The position numbers and the translations under genes were made by a program. A DNA stretch of 64,000 nt from Dokdonia sp. Dokd-P16 (lineage in GTDB: Bacteria; Bacteroidota; Bacteroidia; Flavobacteriales; Flavobacteriaceae), in the NCBI RefSeq assembly GCF_003095655.1, contig NZ_CP029151.1, forward strand, positions 2,913,001 through 2,977,000. Reading direction: 5' to 3'. Positions within the stretch are counted from its first letter, which is position 1. Each line of letters opens with the position of its first letter. Positions 49,101 to 57,683 of the stretch are shown piece after piece. The notes beneath the pieces are model-generated. The model was not told the origin of the DNA. It made no database searches and saw nothing but the letters and a program-made list of their open reading frames with translations.

Positions 49101-49585
49101 GCAGCTTTAAGCATCACAGGATAGCCTATTTTTGTAGCTTCACTAAGAGCGATGTCAAGCGTGTAAAGTGCAATTTTATTACTTTCTATAATAGGAACAC
49201 CACACTTTTGAGCAACTTTTTTTGCAGTGATTTTATCACCTAAGGCATCCATCACTTCAGGTTCGGGACCTATAAAGATGATACCGTTTTCGGCACATTT
49301 TCTTGCAAAGGTGGAGTTTTCAGATAAGAAACCGTATCCGGGGTGAATGGCATCTACATGTTTAGATTTGGCTAGGTCAATAATCTGATCCATATCAAGG
49401 TAGGGCTTGAGTGGCTCATTATTCTTGCCTATTTGGTAAGACTCATCTGCTTTATTGCGATGTTGTGAGTATCTGTCTTCGTAGGTGTATATCGCAACCG
49501 TAGCGATGTTAAGTTCTGTACAGGCACGTAGTACTCTAATAGCAATTTCCCCGCGATTGGCGACAAGGACTTTTTTAATTTTCAT
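46133..49585 (-). CDS. pyc: Pyruvate carboxylase
   Basis: 1150 aa, full-length single-chain enzyme. Biotin carboxylase domain (ANRGEIAIRVLRAC, ATP loop KAASGGGGRGMRII, EVNPRIQVEHTVTE), carboxyltransferase barrel (DTTMRDAHQSLLATRMR, FDSLNWVKAM, metal HLHTHDTS), and a C-terminal biotin carrier with the biotinyl lysine at about residue 1116 (IEAMKMETTV). It fixes bicarbonate on pyruvate to replenish oxaloacetate in the cytoplasm. Free-standing: terminators flank it on both sides. Confidence 0.98.
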   Translation of the reverse strand: MKIKKVLVANRGEIAIRVLRACTELNIATVAIYTYEDRYSQHRNKADESYQIGKNNEPLKPYLDMDQIIDLAKSKHVDAIHPGYGFLSENSTFARKCAENGIIFIGPEPEVMDALGDKITAKKVAQKCGVPIIESNKIALYTLDIALSEATKIGYPVMLKAASGGGGRGMRIIRKIEDLQLSFDSARNEALNSFGDDTMFLEKYVEDPKHIEVQIVADSHGNIRHLYERDCSVQRRHQKVVEMAPSFGLSQTLRDNLYKYAVAIATEVNYNNIGTVEFLVDADDNIYFIEVNPRIQVEHTVTEMVTGIDLVKTQIFVAGGYNLSDKQIKIYGQESIGTYGFAIQCRLTTEDPVNNFTPDYGKITTYRSASGMGIRLDAGSIYQGYKVSPFFDSMLVKVSAHGRTLDGSIRKMVRALKEFRIRGVETNIHFLQNVIQTDTFKNGKTTVNFIQNTPSLFDIKLSQDRTSKVVQFLAEVSVNGNSDVKKKDDSKIFRTPETPLYSLSDPFPKGTKDLLTELGPEEFCKWLMAEKKIHFTDTTMRDAHQSLLATRMRSYDMLKVASSFAKNHPNTFSMEVWGGATFDVCLRFLHESPWTRLRELRKAVPNILFQMLLRGSNGVGYKAYPDNLIEKFVEKSWENGVDIFRIFDSLNWVKAMEPSIQYVRNLTGGIAEGAISYTGDILDVKQTKYDLKYYTQLAKDLENAGAHMIAIKDMAGLLKPYAATELVTALKDTVNLPIHLHTHDTSSLQTATYLKAIEANVDVVDVALGGLSGLTSQPNFNAVVEMMKYQEREHPFEMDKLNQFSNFWEDTRELYYPFESGLKAGTAEVFQHEIPGGQYSNLRPQATALGLGDRFAEVKKMYAAVNSMFGNLVKVTPSSKVVGDMAIFMVTNNLTPEDVMERGDTISFPESVINFFKGDLGQPVGGFPKKLQAIILKNKEAYTDRPNAHLAPVDFDEEYTAFTTKFQKGFTRPLEMEDFLSYMLYPKVFEQAHENYKKYGNLALVPTKNFFYGMALGEEILIELEPGKTVIIKLLSIGIPSDEGMRTVFFKVNGENRFVEVHDTSLNIKKVENLKVDPEDSNQIGAPLQGSLYKVLVKKGQEVKENDPLFIIEAMKMETTVVASTNGRVASITVSDGNMVSQNDLVLTIE

Positions 49586-49609
49586 TATATAAGATAGGGT
49601 GTTGTGTTA

Positions 49610-49622
49610 CGAAATCGTTGTA
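49610..49622. promoter_or_regulatory. 13-mer shared with the fad regulator promoter
   Basis: CGAAATCGTTGTA upstream of pyc; the same 13 bases occur at 55981-55993 before the MarR gene. It may be a common element or chance. Both copies lie within about 40 bp of the start of the gene they precede. Confidence 0.25.
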
Positions 49623-49638
49623 GTAGTAGGGTACAAAA

Positions 49639-49667
49639 AAAGCCACTCCGATTGTAGAAGTGGCTTT
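49639..49667 (-). terminator. Rho-independent terminator of the fad operon
   Basis: A 9-bp stem AAAGCCACT / AGTGGCTTT with an 11-base loop and, on the minus strand, a following T run. It ends the acyl-CoA dehydrogenase gene before pyc. Confidence 0.82.
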
Positions 49668-49761
49668 GATAACATTAAATTTTCGCGCAAGCGAACATAA
49701 ACACTTTTAAGTCATTTTCAATACGTAATCTATTACACATGTTTAAGTGACTTATTAAGGT

Positions 49762-51579
49762 TTATTGTGCGTCAAAGCGATATTTTCCAGCTTGCTCAAC
49801 ATCTGCAGCAATCTGGTTGCGTAAGCCTATTACATTAGGCTGGTTTGTATACTTTGTAAAACGCTTAAGACCCATAAGCATCATGCGTTGCTCATCACCT
49901 TCGGCAAAAGAGATAATCGCTTCTTTAGCCTTCGTCTGGATAATATCTACTGCGTTAAATAAGTATAGTTGAGTCATTGCAAGTTGTGTTGCTTGGCTCT
50001 CAAGACCAGAACGCTTGATATTCTTCTCAGTACGTAAGATTGCACTCTCAGACATATAGATTTCAATCAAGATATCTGCAGCAGCCATTAGTAATTGCTG
50101 GTGTTGCTCAAGTTCTGTACCGTACTTCTTTGCAGCAGATCCTGCTACCATTAAGAATACTTTCTTAAGACGCTTAAGAAGATCTTTCTCTTCAGATAAC
50201 GTTTCAGAAAAGTCTGGTGTATCAAAAGAAGGAATACCCATAAGCTCTTCACCTACAGCAGTAGCAGGCCCCATAAAGTCTACATGACCTTTCATTGCCT
50301 TCTTTACCATCATTCCTACCGCTAGCATACGGTTAATCTCGTTTGTACCTTCATAGATACGAGCGATACGAGCATCTCTCCAAGCAGATTCCATAGGAGC
50401 ATCTGCACTAAAGCCCATTCCTCCAAAAACTTGGATACCTTCATCTGTTGTATTCTGTACATCTTCAGATACGGCAACCTTAAGGATAGAACACTCAATA
50501 GCATACTCCTCAACACCTTTAAGCTCTGCTTCTTGGTGTGTATTTCCTTCTGCATGACGCATAGCGATACGATCCTCTATGTTCTTTGCAGCTCTGTATG
50601 ATGCAGACTCATCTACATATACATTGGTAGCCATTATAGCAAGTTTTTGCTTGATTGCTCCAAAGTTTACAATAGGAGTTTTAAACTGTACACGCTCCTT
50701 AGCATACGTTACTGCTTCATTTACTACACGACGTTGTGCATCAAGACAAGCAGCTGCAAGTTTAATACGTCCTACGTTAAGTGCGTTCATCGCAATTTTA
50801 AATCCATTACCTCGCTCAGAAAGCATATTATCTGCAGATACTACTGTATCGTTAAAGAATACCTGACGTGTAGAAGAAGAGTGGATACCTAATTTTTTCT
50901 CTTCGTCACCTAGTGTGATTCCGTTAGAAGGATCATTTTCTACAATAAATCCTGTAATGTTCTTATCGTCTTCTATTCTTGCGAATACAATAAAAAGGTT
51001 ACAGAATCCTGCGTTTGAAATCCACATTTTCTGTCCAGAAATCTTGTAAGATTTTCCATCTTCAGAAAGAACTGCTTTTGTTTTACCTGAGTTTGCATCA
51101 GATCCAGCACCTGGTTCTGTAAGACAGTAAGCACCAAACCACTCACCAGTAGCAAGTTTAGGTACGTATTTTTGTTTTTGCGCTTCGTTACCGTATAAAG
51201 TAATTGGCATGGTACCAATTCCTGTATGTGCTCCAAAGGCTGTACTAAAAGATCCAGTTGCACCAGAGATGTAATCACAAACAAGCATTGTAGATACAAA
51301 GCCCATTCCTAATCCACCATACTCTTCTGGTACTGCAACACCTAGTAAACCAAGTTCACCAGCGGTACGCATTGTCTCCTCTGTGTATGCATAATCTTTC
51401 TTTTCAAAACGCTCCCAGTGTGCCCATAGATCACGATCTACAAACTCCTTAGTACTGTCACGCATCATTTTCTGCTCCTCGTCAAGGTCTTCCATTGTGA
51501 AGACATCTTCACAAGCTGTTTCTTTTACGATAAATTGTCCACCGCGTAGGATATCTTTTTTTGTTTCTTCTGTTGCCAT
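49762..51579 (-). CDS. fadE: Acyl-CoA dehydrogenase (FadE-type)
   Basis: 605 aa, the long form. First beta-oxidation step, FAD-dependent. Motifs: YCLTEPGAGSDANSGKTKA, KMWISNAGFCNLFIVFARIE, IQVFGGMGFSADAPMESAWRDARIARIYEGTNEINR near the middle. The C-terminal extension of about 200 residues is typical of the long FadE/VLCAD-like group. The third gene of a run fadN-fadA-fadE, the same order as in Bacillus subtilis. Confidence 0.93.
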   Translation of the reverse strand: MATEETKKDILRGGQFIVKETACEDVFTMEDLDEEQKMMRDSTKEFVDRDLWAHWERFEKKDYAYTEETMRTAGELGLLGVAVPEEYGGLGMGFVSTMLVCDYISGATGSFSTAFGAHTGIGTMPITLYGNEAQKQKYVPKLATGEWFGAYCLTEPGAGSDANSGKTKAVLSEDGKSYKISGQKMWISNAGFCNLFIVFARIEDDKNITGFIVENDPSNGITLGDEEKKLGIHSSSTRQVFFNDTVVSADNMLSERGNGFKIAMNALNVGRIKLAAACLDAQRRVVNEAVTYAKERVQFKTPIVNFGAIKQKLAIMATNVYVDESASYRAAKNIEDRIAMRHAEGNTHQEAELKGVEEYAIECSILKVAVSEDVQNTTDEGIQVFGGMGFSADAPMESAWRDARIARIYEGTNEINRMLAVGMMVKKAMKGHVDFMGPATAVGEELMGIPSFDTPDFSETLSEEKDLLKRLKKVFLMVAGSAAKKYGTELEQHQQLLMAAADILIEIYMSESAILRTEKNIKRSGLESQATQLAMTQLYLFNAVDIIQTKAKEAIISFAEGDEQRMMLMGLKRFTKYTNQPNVIGLRNQIAADVEQAGKYRFDAQ

Positions 51580-51689
51580 AATTTGATATTAGATTCGAGA
51601 TTTTAGACGTTAGATAGGGGGTAATCATCCTTCTAAAATCTGATCTCTATGTTTAAATTGTGTTATTCTTTTTTAATTTTTCTTTTCCC

Positions 51690-51703
51690 GCTTTCGCGAA
51701 AGC
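51690..51703. repeat. Palindromic repeat core between fadA and fadE
   Basis: GCTTTCGCGAAAGC, with inner C and G flanks but no TA arms. It begins 53 bp beyond the thiolase stop. Confidence 0.96.
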
Positions 51704-51755
51704 GAACTTTAGATAGATGAGATGATCCTTTTAATAGAAGATCTCATCCATCATA

Positions 51756-52949
51756 TTATTTAAGGAATTCGTAAATCCCTGCTGCTCCTTGTCCAGTACC
51801 TACACACATAGTTACCATCCCGTATTTACCTGACATATCACGCTTGCGCATCTCGTCAAATAACTGTACCGAAAGTTTACCTCCTGTACATCCTAGTGGG
51901 TGACCTAAAGCGATTGCTCCACCATTTACGTTAATAATATCTGGATCAAGACCTAGCTCACGAATTACTGCAAGTGATTGTGATGCAAATGCCTCGTTAA
52001 GTTCGATAAGCTCAATATCATTTTGCTTAAGACCTGCTTGTTTTAATGCCTTAGGAATCGCAGCTACAGGACCTATTCCCATAATACGTGGTGGTACACC
52101 AGCCGCAGCATAGTTTACCATACGTGCGATAGGTTCGATATTTAATTCTTTTACCATCTCCTCACTCATCACCATCACAAAAGCAGCACCATCACTCATT
52201 TGTGAAGAGTTACCAGCAGTAACGCTTCCGCCAGCAGCAAATACTGCTCTTAGCTTTGCAAGCGCTTCTTTACTAGTCCCAGCACGTGGTCCTTCGTCTT
52301 TATTTACAGTGTAAGATCTAGTTGCTTTCTTACCATTTGCATCGATATACGTTTGCTCCACATCAATAGGAACAATCTGATCTTGGAAACGGTCTTCTGC
52401 AAGCGCACGTAATGCCTTCATGTGTGAGTTGTATGCAAACTCATCTTGATCTTCACGAGATACCTTGAATTCATTTGCTACAGCCTCTGCGGTGTTACCC
52501 ATTCCCCAGTAGTAATCTTCGTGTCCAGTTTTTACAATGGCATCGTAGTTCAATTCTGGTTTAAATCCGGTCATAGGTACAGAAGACATAGACTCCGCAC
52601 CACCAGCGATAATACAATCGCCCATTCCTGCTTGAATCTTTGCAACTGCCATCCCGATAGTTTCTATTCCAGAAGAACAAAAACGGTTTACGGTTACACC
52701 AGGTACATCAATTACGTCAAGTCCCATTAATGAGATAAGACGCGCCATGTTAAGACCTTGTGATCCTTCTGGCATTGCATTTCCTACGATTACGTCATCT
52801 ATGCGTTTTTTATCAAACTCAGGCAGCTCCTTCATCATATACTGGATGGTTTCTGCAGCAAGCTCATCTGCTCGCTTGAATCTGAAGACACCTTTAGGTG
52901 CTTTTCCTACTGCGGTACGGTAGGCTTTTACTATATATGCTGTTTTCAT
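51756..52949 (-). CDS. fadA: Acetyl-CoA C-acyltransferase (thiolase)
   Basis: 397 aa. The active-site cysteine lies in [12 protein letters not shown], the histidine in [16 protein letters not shown], and the second cysteine in [12 protein letters not shown]. It cleaves 3-ketoacyl-CoA to acetyl-CoA. It belongs to the MarR-fadN-fadA-fadE operon; a repeat pair of REP-like hairpins lies between it and fadN. Confidence 0.96.
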   Translation of the reverse strand: MKTAYIVKAYRTAVGKAPKGVFRFKRADELAAETIQYMMKELPEFDKKRIDDVIVGNAMPEGSQGLNMARLISLMGLDVIDVPGVTVNRFCSSGIETIGMAVAKIQAGMGDCIIAGGAESMSSVPMTGFKPELNYDAIVKTGHEDYYWGMGNTAEAVANEFKVSREDQDEFAYNSHMKALRALAEDRFQDQIVPIDVEQTYIDANGKKATRSYTVNKDEGPRAGTSKEALAKLRAVFAAGGSVTAGNSSQMSDGAAFVMVMSEEMVKELNIEPIARMVNYAAAGVPPRIMGIGPVAAIPKALKQAGLKQNDIELIELNEAFASQSLAVIRELGLDPDIINVNGGAIALGHPLGCTGGKLSVQLFDEMRKRDMSGKYGMVTMCVGTGQGAAGIYEFLK

Positions 52950-52980
52950 AATAACAGTGTTTCTTTATTAGGTTATAATC

Positions 52981-52998
52981 CCCCTCTTTGAAGAGGGG
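52981..52998. repeat. REP-like hairpin, left copy
   Basis: CCCCTCTTTGAAGAGGGG: 8-bp arms around TG. Its right flank CTAGGGGAGATG is related to the reverse complement of the left flank of the next hairpin. Confidence 0.8.
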
Positions 52999-53067
52999 CT
53001 AGGGGAGATGCTATTGTAGTTAGAAAGTTATATGCTGATAACATCTAAATTTAAACATCCCCACCAA

Positions 53068-53087
53068 CCTCCCCTTCAAAGGGGAGG
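53068..53087. repeat. REP-like hairpin, right copy
   Basis: CCTCCCCTTCAAAGGGGAGG: 9-bp arms around CA. With the hairpin at 52981 it forms an inverted doublet spanning 107 bp between fadN and fadA. Confidence 0.8.
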
Positions 53088-53104
53088 CTAAGGGCATTTA
53101 TATA

Positions 53105-55513
53105 TTAGTTACGTAAAGGCTTCCCTTTCTGTAGCATATGCTGGATACGCTCTAGTGATTTTCTCTCAGTAGCTAGTGATAAGAACGCTTCGCGTTCAAG
53201 ATCTAATAAGTACTGCTCAGAAACTCTTGTAGGCTCAGAAAGATCTCCACCTGCCATAACGTAAGCAAGTTTATTTGCAATCTTTTTATCGTGCTCAGAG
53301 ATGTAGTGAGAAGCTTCCATAGAATCTGTTCCTACTAAGAACATTCCTAATGCCTGCTTACCTAATACAAGTACATCATTACGTTTTACCGGTTGTGTAT
53401 ATCCTTGATCTGCCATCTGGCGTGCTACAGCCTTAGCCGTTGCAATCTGACGATCACGGTTTACCACAACGATATCTTTACCGTGCTTTAGGATATTAAG
53501 GTCATAGGCTTCATGAGCAGATGTAGAGACTTTTGCCATACCAATGGTAAGGAAGTGCTCTTGAAGTACATTTAACTGTACATCACCTTTATCAAACTTA
53601 TCTGATGCTCTTAAAGCCATTTCCTTAGATCCACCACCACCAGGGATTACACCTACACCAAACTCAACGAGTCCAATATAAGATTCGGCAGCAGCTACTA
53701 CGCGGTCTGCGTGCAGTGTCATCTCACATCCACCACCTAAAGTCATACCGTGAGGTGCAACAACTGTAGGGATAGCAGAGTAACGAAGACGCATACACGT
53801 ATCTTGGAAATATTTTATAGCAGCGTTAAGCTCATCATATTCTTGCTCTACGGCATACATGAAAATCATTCCAATATTTGCTCCTACAGAGAAGTTAGTA
53901 CCTTGATTTCCTACTACTAGTCCGTCGTAATCCTTTTCGGCCATATCAATAGCCTTATTTAATCCTGCAAGAACATCACCTCCTATAGAGTTCATCTTAG
54001 AGCGGAATTCTACATTTAAGATTCCGTCTCCTAGATCTTGTACAGATACTCCAGAGTTTGAGAATACTTCAGTTTGTTTTCTAATGTTGTCAAGAATGAT
54101 AAATGAATCTTGACCAGGTTTTTTTACATGCGCTTTCGCGGAAGCGGAATATACATGCGTAGCTCCATCTTTTACTGAATAGAATGTATCGATTCCAGCA
54201 GCAGTCATATCTGTTACCCAAGTGGCAACCTCAAGACCTTCTGCTTTCATTAGTTCGATACCTTTTTCTACACCAACGGCATCCCAAATCTGGAATGGTC
54301 CGTGCTCCCAGCCAAAACCAGCTTTCATAGCATCATCTATCTTGTAAAGCTCATCTGTGATTTCTGGAATACGATTTTGTACGTATGCGAAAAGGTGTGC
54401 AAAAGACTTGCGGTAAAATTCACCAGCCTTGTCCTTACCACCTACAAGCACTTTAAAACGATCGTATACATTATCGATAGTTTTAGTAAGCTCTAAGGTT
54501 GCAAATTTTGCTCTTTTTGCAGAGCGGTAATCCATAGTATCTAGGTCTAGCGTAAGGATTTCTTTCTGTCCTGTCGCATCAACATTCTTTTTATAGAATC
54601 CTTGACCAGTTTTTGAACCTAACCATTTATTTTCCATCATGGTACTGATGAAACCTGGTAAGGCAAATAATTCTTTTCTTTCGTCCTTAGGACAGTTTTC
54701 TGAGATACCGTTTGCAACATGTACAAGGGTATCAAGACCAACAACATCTACAGTACGGAACGTAGCCGACTTAGGACGACCTATTACTGGTCCCGTGAGT
54801 TTATCTACTTCTTCAACCGTCATTCCCATCTCCTTAACCGTGTGGAATAATGACATGATAGAGAAGATACCGATACGGTTACCTATAAACGCTGGAGTAT
54901 CTTTTGCTACTACAGATGTTTTTCCTAAAAATTGCTCACCGTAGTTATTTAAGAAATCAAGTACGCTCTGGTCTGTTTTTGGTCCAGGGATGATTTCAAA
55001 TAATTTCAGGTAACGCGCAGGGTTAAAGAAGTGTGTCCCACAGAAATGCTTCTGGAAATCTTCACTACGACCCTCAGACATAAACTGGATAGGAATACCA
55101 GAAGTGTTTGAAGTAATAAGTGTGCCAGGAGTTCTGTGTTTTTCTAAGTTTTCAAAAACTTGCTTTTTGATATCAAGTCTTTCTACAACTACTTCTATAA
55201 TCCAGTCTACGTCTTTCACTTTTGCAATATCATCCTCAAGGTTTCCTGTGGTGATTCTACTTGCAAAAGATTGGTTGTAAATAGGAGAAGGCTTACTTTT
55301 TAAAGCAGTAGTAAGTGCATCGTTTACCATACGGTTACGAACTACTTTATCTTCAAGTGTAAGACCTTTTGCTTGTTCTTTAGCATTTAGTTCTCTAGGT
55401 ACGATGTCTAGTAAGAGTACATCTACACCGATATTTGCAAAATGACAAGCGATACCGCTTCCCATAATTCCGCTACCGATGACGGCTACTTTCTTTATTC
55501 TACGTTTTGCCAT
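53105..55513 (-). CDS. fadN: 3-hydroxyacyl-CoA dehydrogenase / enoyl-CoA hydratase (FadN-type)
   Basis: 802 aa. Domain order is dehydrogenase first (NAD loop VAVIGSGIMGSGIACHFANIG at the start, FCGTHFFNPARYLKLFEIIPG) and hydratase last (MTLGGGCEMTLHADRVVAAAE, LVEFGVGVIPGGGGSKEMALR). That is the FadN order of Bacillus, not the FadB order of E. coli. It does the second and third beta-oxidation steps. Its start overlaps the MarR stop by one base. An imperfect repeat core at 54132-54145 encodes ASAKA. Confidence 0.94.
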   Translation of the reverse strand: MAKRRIKKVAVIGSGIMGSGIACHFANIGVDVLLLDIVPRELNAKEQAKGLTLEDKVVRNRMVNDALTTALKSKPSPIYNQSFASRITTGNLEDDIAKVKDVDWIIEVVVERLDIKKQVFENLEKHRTPGTLITSNTSGIPIQFMSEGRSEDFQKHFCGTHFFNPARYLKLFEIIPGPKTDQSVLDFLNNYGEQFLGKTSVVAKDTPAFIGNRIGIFSIMSLFHTVKEMGMTVEEVDKLTGPVIGRPKSATFRTVDVVGLDTLVHVANGISENCPKDERKELFALPGFISTMMENKWLGSKTGQGFYKKNVDATGQKEILTLDLDTMDYRSAKRAKFATLELTKTIDNVYDRFKVLVGGKDKAGEFYRKSFAHLFAYVQNRIPEITDELYKIDDAMKAGFGWEHGPFQIWDAVGVEKGIELMKAEGLEVATWVTDMTAAGIDTFYSVKDGATHVYSASAKAHVKKPGQDSFIILDNIRKQTEVFSNSGVSVQDLGDGILNVEFRSKMNSIGGDVLAGLNKAIDMAEKDYDGLVVGNQGTNFSVGANIGMIFMYAVEQEYDELNAAIKYFQDTCMRLRYSAIPTVVAPHGMTLGGGCEMTLHADRVVAAAESYIGLVEFGVGVIPGGGGSKEMALRASDKFDKGDVQLNVLQEHFLTIGMAKVSTSAHEAYDLNILKHGKDIVVVNRDRQIATAKAVARQMADQGYTQPVKRNDVLVLGKQALGMFLVGTDSMEASHYISEHDKKIANKLAYVMAGGDLSEPTRVSEQYLLDLEREAFLSLATERKSLERIQHMLQKGKPLRN
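54132..54145. repeat. Imperfect palindromic repeat core inside fadN
   Basis: GCTTTCGCGGAAGC, one substitution (G for A) that breaks the palindrome. Read on the coding strand as ASAKA. Confidence 0.85.
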
Positions 55514-55968
55514 TATTTTACTAAGGTTTCTTTTTGGTTAAAAACTTTTCTATTTTGAATCAAATCATTGATGGTATCAATAACTTCATAAAAGTTGTTG
55601 ATTTTTTCTTCACTTATAGTTTCTCTCACAGCACCATTAAAGGTTTTTACTTTTGTTTTTGAGAAATCTCTTTTTTCTTTTCCAAATGGAGTAAGATGTA
55701 TAAGAACACCGCGTCCGTCTGCTGGATTAGGTTTGCGTTCTATCAAGCCTTTTTCTTCCATAGTCTTAAGTGTACGAGATAGGGAAGTAGCTTCCATACC
55801 CATACGTGGACCTAATGCTGTAGAAGGTGTGCCTTGGTCTGGATCTATACTTAACAGGGCAAAACCAACGGCCATCGTTACATCAAACTCTGCTGCTTGT
55901 TCATTATACATTTTCATAACTGCTTGCCAAGTGGCTCTCAAACAGTAGTCTATTGTTTTGTCATTCAT
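55513..55968 (-). CDS. MarR-family transcriptional regulator
   Basis: 151 aa, winged-helix. GPRMGMEATSLSRTLKTMEEKGLIERKPNPADGRGVLIHLT contains the recognition helix and wing. First gene of the beta-oxidation operon by overlap with fadN, so it most likely represses the operon and responds to an acyl-CoA or fatty acid (inference by analogy). A near-palindromic site lies about 40 bp upstream. Confidence 0.93.
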   Translation of the reverse strand: MNDKTIDYCLRATWQAVMKMYNEQAAEFDVTMAVGFALLSIDPDQGTPSTALGPRMGMEATSLSRTLKTMEEKGLIERKPNPADGRGVLIHLTPFGKEKRDFSKTKVKTFNGAVRETISEEKINNFYEVIDTINDLIQNRKVFNQKETLVK

Positions 55969-56007
55969 AAGGTTTCATTCCGAAATCGTTGTAAATATAC
56001 AATAATT

Positions 56008-56025
56008 TACTATGCACGCACAGTA
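56008..56025. promoter_or_regulatory. Putative MarR-type operator
   Basis: TACTATGCACGCACAGTA, two 8-bp arms matching at seven positions, 40 bp upstream of the MarR gene. Size and position suit autoregulation by a MarR dimer. Confidence 0.45.
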
Positions 56026-56206
56026 GTTTTTGCGAATTTTATTGATTTCTAGTCATTATTTTATTTGAGTAGTTGCTAATACATTGACTGTAATATACCT
56101 CAAGTTCGCAAAAAATTTGTAAATTCTATGTTATTATATCGTCTCAACTCATTCAATACAGTCAAAATGATATCGTATAAACGCTATAACGTTAAAAGTA
56201 AGCCGT

Positions 56207-56214
56207 TATCTTTG
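56207..56214 (+). promoter_or_regulatory. Putative -7 box for the GAF kinase
   Basis: TATCTTTG matches TAnnTTTG. Transcription should start near 56220, which excludes the TTG at 56219 as a start codon. Confidence 0.55.
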
Positions 56215-56269
56215 CCTCTTGAGCCGAACTGTTCAACACCCTAAAACGGCTCTTAAATGTATCGCCAGT

Positions 56270-57472
56270 ATGATAGCACCAGCAACACCCGTAAATGAGT
56301 TTAAGCGCATGAAAGCTCTGCATGGTCTAGAACTTCTAGATACAGCTCAAGAACCAGACTTTGATTATATTACTAAACTTGCTGCTTACATATGTAATAC
56401 GCCTGTAGCTCTCGTGACACTTGTAGACGAAGACAGACAGTGGTTTAAGTCTAAAGTAGGTTTTGCACCTTGCGAAACCTCACGAGATAGTTCCTTCTGC
56501 GCGCATGCGATTTTAACACCCAATGAGATTTTTGAAATCCCAGATGCTACTAAAGATTTGAGGTTTGTAAACAATCCTCTTACTAAAGGTGATTCACCAG
56601 TTATATTTTACGCGGGAATACCATTACGCACTAAAAACAGAATGGCAGTTGGATCACTATGTGTGATTGATCACAAACCTAATAAGCTAAATCAAGAACA
56701 ACGAGAGGCTCTCATTACTCTAGGTAAACAAGTAGAACGCCTTTTTGAATTACGATCTGTAAATGCCAAGTTAAGAGCTGCCAAGGAAAATCTTACTAAG
56801 CATAATTCTTTACTACAAGATTTTGCAGGGACTGTGTCTCACGATCTTAAAATGCCGCTTGCAAATCTCATATTAACATCAGATATTTTAAAGAAAAAAT
56901 ATAATGATGAGATAGATGAAAAAGGTAAAAACTACTTGAGCTACCTCAAAAAATCATCGATGTCTATGAGTAAGTATATCACTAATATACTCACGCATTA
57001 TGAGAGTACTGCTTATGATAAGGATGATGTGCATGAGTTCATGCTCAACGATATGCTTGAGGATCTTGTAGATCTTCTTAACATCAACTATGAGTGCGAA
57101 GTTCATTTTCCAGATAATAACATAGAGCTGCATTGTAATAGATCTGCACTAGATCAGATTTTCTTAAACCTTATAGGTAACAGTCTTAAGTATAACGATA
57201 AGAAGCATACAGTAATAGATATTAAAGCCACACAAACGTCTAAGCATTTTGAGTTTTCGGTAAGAGATAATGGTCGCGGTATAGAGGAAGATAAGGTAGA
57301 GAGTATTTTTACGCTTTTTAGTACTGTAGGACACCTAGATAAAAATGGAGAGCGCGGTCATGGAATCGGACTTTCTACTGTACAAAAACTTGTAAATAAT
57401 CTTGGCGGTACCATAAGAGTTGAGTCAGAGCTGGGGAAATTTACAGAGTTTATTTTCACGATTGCAAGGTAG
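56270..57472 (+). CDS. GAF-domain sensor histidine kinase
   Basis: 400 aa from the ATG at 56270. A TTG at 56219 would start at the predicted transcription start and is rejected. The N-terminal half is a GAF domain (LVDEDRQWFKSKVGF, FCAHAILTP, FYAGIPLRTKNRMAVGSLCVID). The HisKA helix has the phosphoacceptor in AGTVSHDLKMPLANL, followed by HATPase boxes N (NLIGNSLKYND), G1 (DNGRGIEED) and G2 (GERGHGIGLSTVQKLV). No membrane segment, so a cytoplasmic sensor. No response regulator gene is adjacent. Confidence 0.93.
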   Translation: MIAPATPVNEFKRMKALHGLELLDTAQEPDFDYITKLAAYICNTPVALVTLVDEDRQWFKSKVGFAPCETSRDSSFCAHAILTPNEIFEIPDATKDLRFVNNPLTKGDSPVIFYAGIPLRTKNRMAVGSLCVIDHKPNKLNQEQREALITLGKQVERLFELRSVNAKLRAAKENLTKHNSLLQDFAGTVSHDLKMPLANLILTSDILKKKYNDEIDEKGKNYLSYLKKSSMSMSKYITNILTHYESTAYDKDDVHEFMLNDMLEDLVDLLNINYECEVHFPDNNIELHCNRSALDQIFLNLIGNSLKYNDKKHTVIDIKATQTSKHFEFSVRDNGRGIEEDKVESIFTLFSTVGHLDKNGERGHGIGLSTVQKLVNNLGGTIRVESELGKFTEFIFTIAR

Positions 57473-57477
57473 GTTAA

Positions 57478-57497
57478 TACGCTTTCGCGAAAGCGTA
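57478..57497. repeat. Palindromic repeat copy, perfect 20 bp
   Basis: TACGCTTTCGCGAAAGCGTA, beginning 6 bp after the stop of the kinase gene. Confidence 0.97.
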
Positions 57498-57635
57498 ACG
57501 CTTCATATCAGTATTATTTCAAGCCTATAAATGCTATCATAATTATATTATTTACTAATGAGTGTTCTCTAGACTGTAATCGTTATTATTAAGTTAATTA
57601 TCACTTAGATTTACGTTAATCTCTAGTCAATCAAA

Positions 57636-57661
57636 TTTGGACTAACCTATATTAGTCCGAA
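57636..57661. promoter_or_regulatory. Inverted repeat upstream of the dikinase-like gene
   Basis: GGACTAA and TTAGTCC arms around a 6-base spacer, extended to 10 bp with one mismatch. It is flanked by a direct repeat CAATCAAAT at 57628 and 57662. It lies 22 bp before the ATG, so it may be an operator or a 5' leader hairpin. Confidence 0.5.
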
Positions 57662-57683
57662 CAATCAAATCAAACAACACTAC

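Larger units (their letters stand above)
55969..56269. other. Divergent promoter region marR / GAF kinase
   Basis: No ORF of note. On the left: the 13-mer CGAAATCGTTGTA (55981-55993), a TATATTTA -7-like box on the minus strand, and the near-palindrome at 56008-56025. On the right: the -7 box TATCTTTG at 56207-56214 for the kinase. The middle is AT-rich without structure I could see. Confidence 0.6.

Noticed and set aside
49680-49696. TTTTCGCGCAAGCGAAC after the fad operon
   Set aside because: It recalls a decayed repeat copy but the centre is not TCGCGA and too many bases differ to count it.
56219-56269. TTG start for the GAF kinase
   Set aside because: The TTG lies at the predicted transcription start, downstream of TATCTTTG at 56207. 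The ATG at 56270 starts the conserved part.
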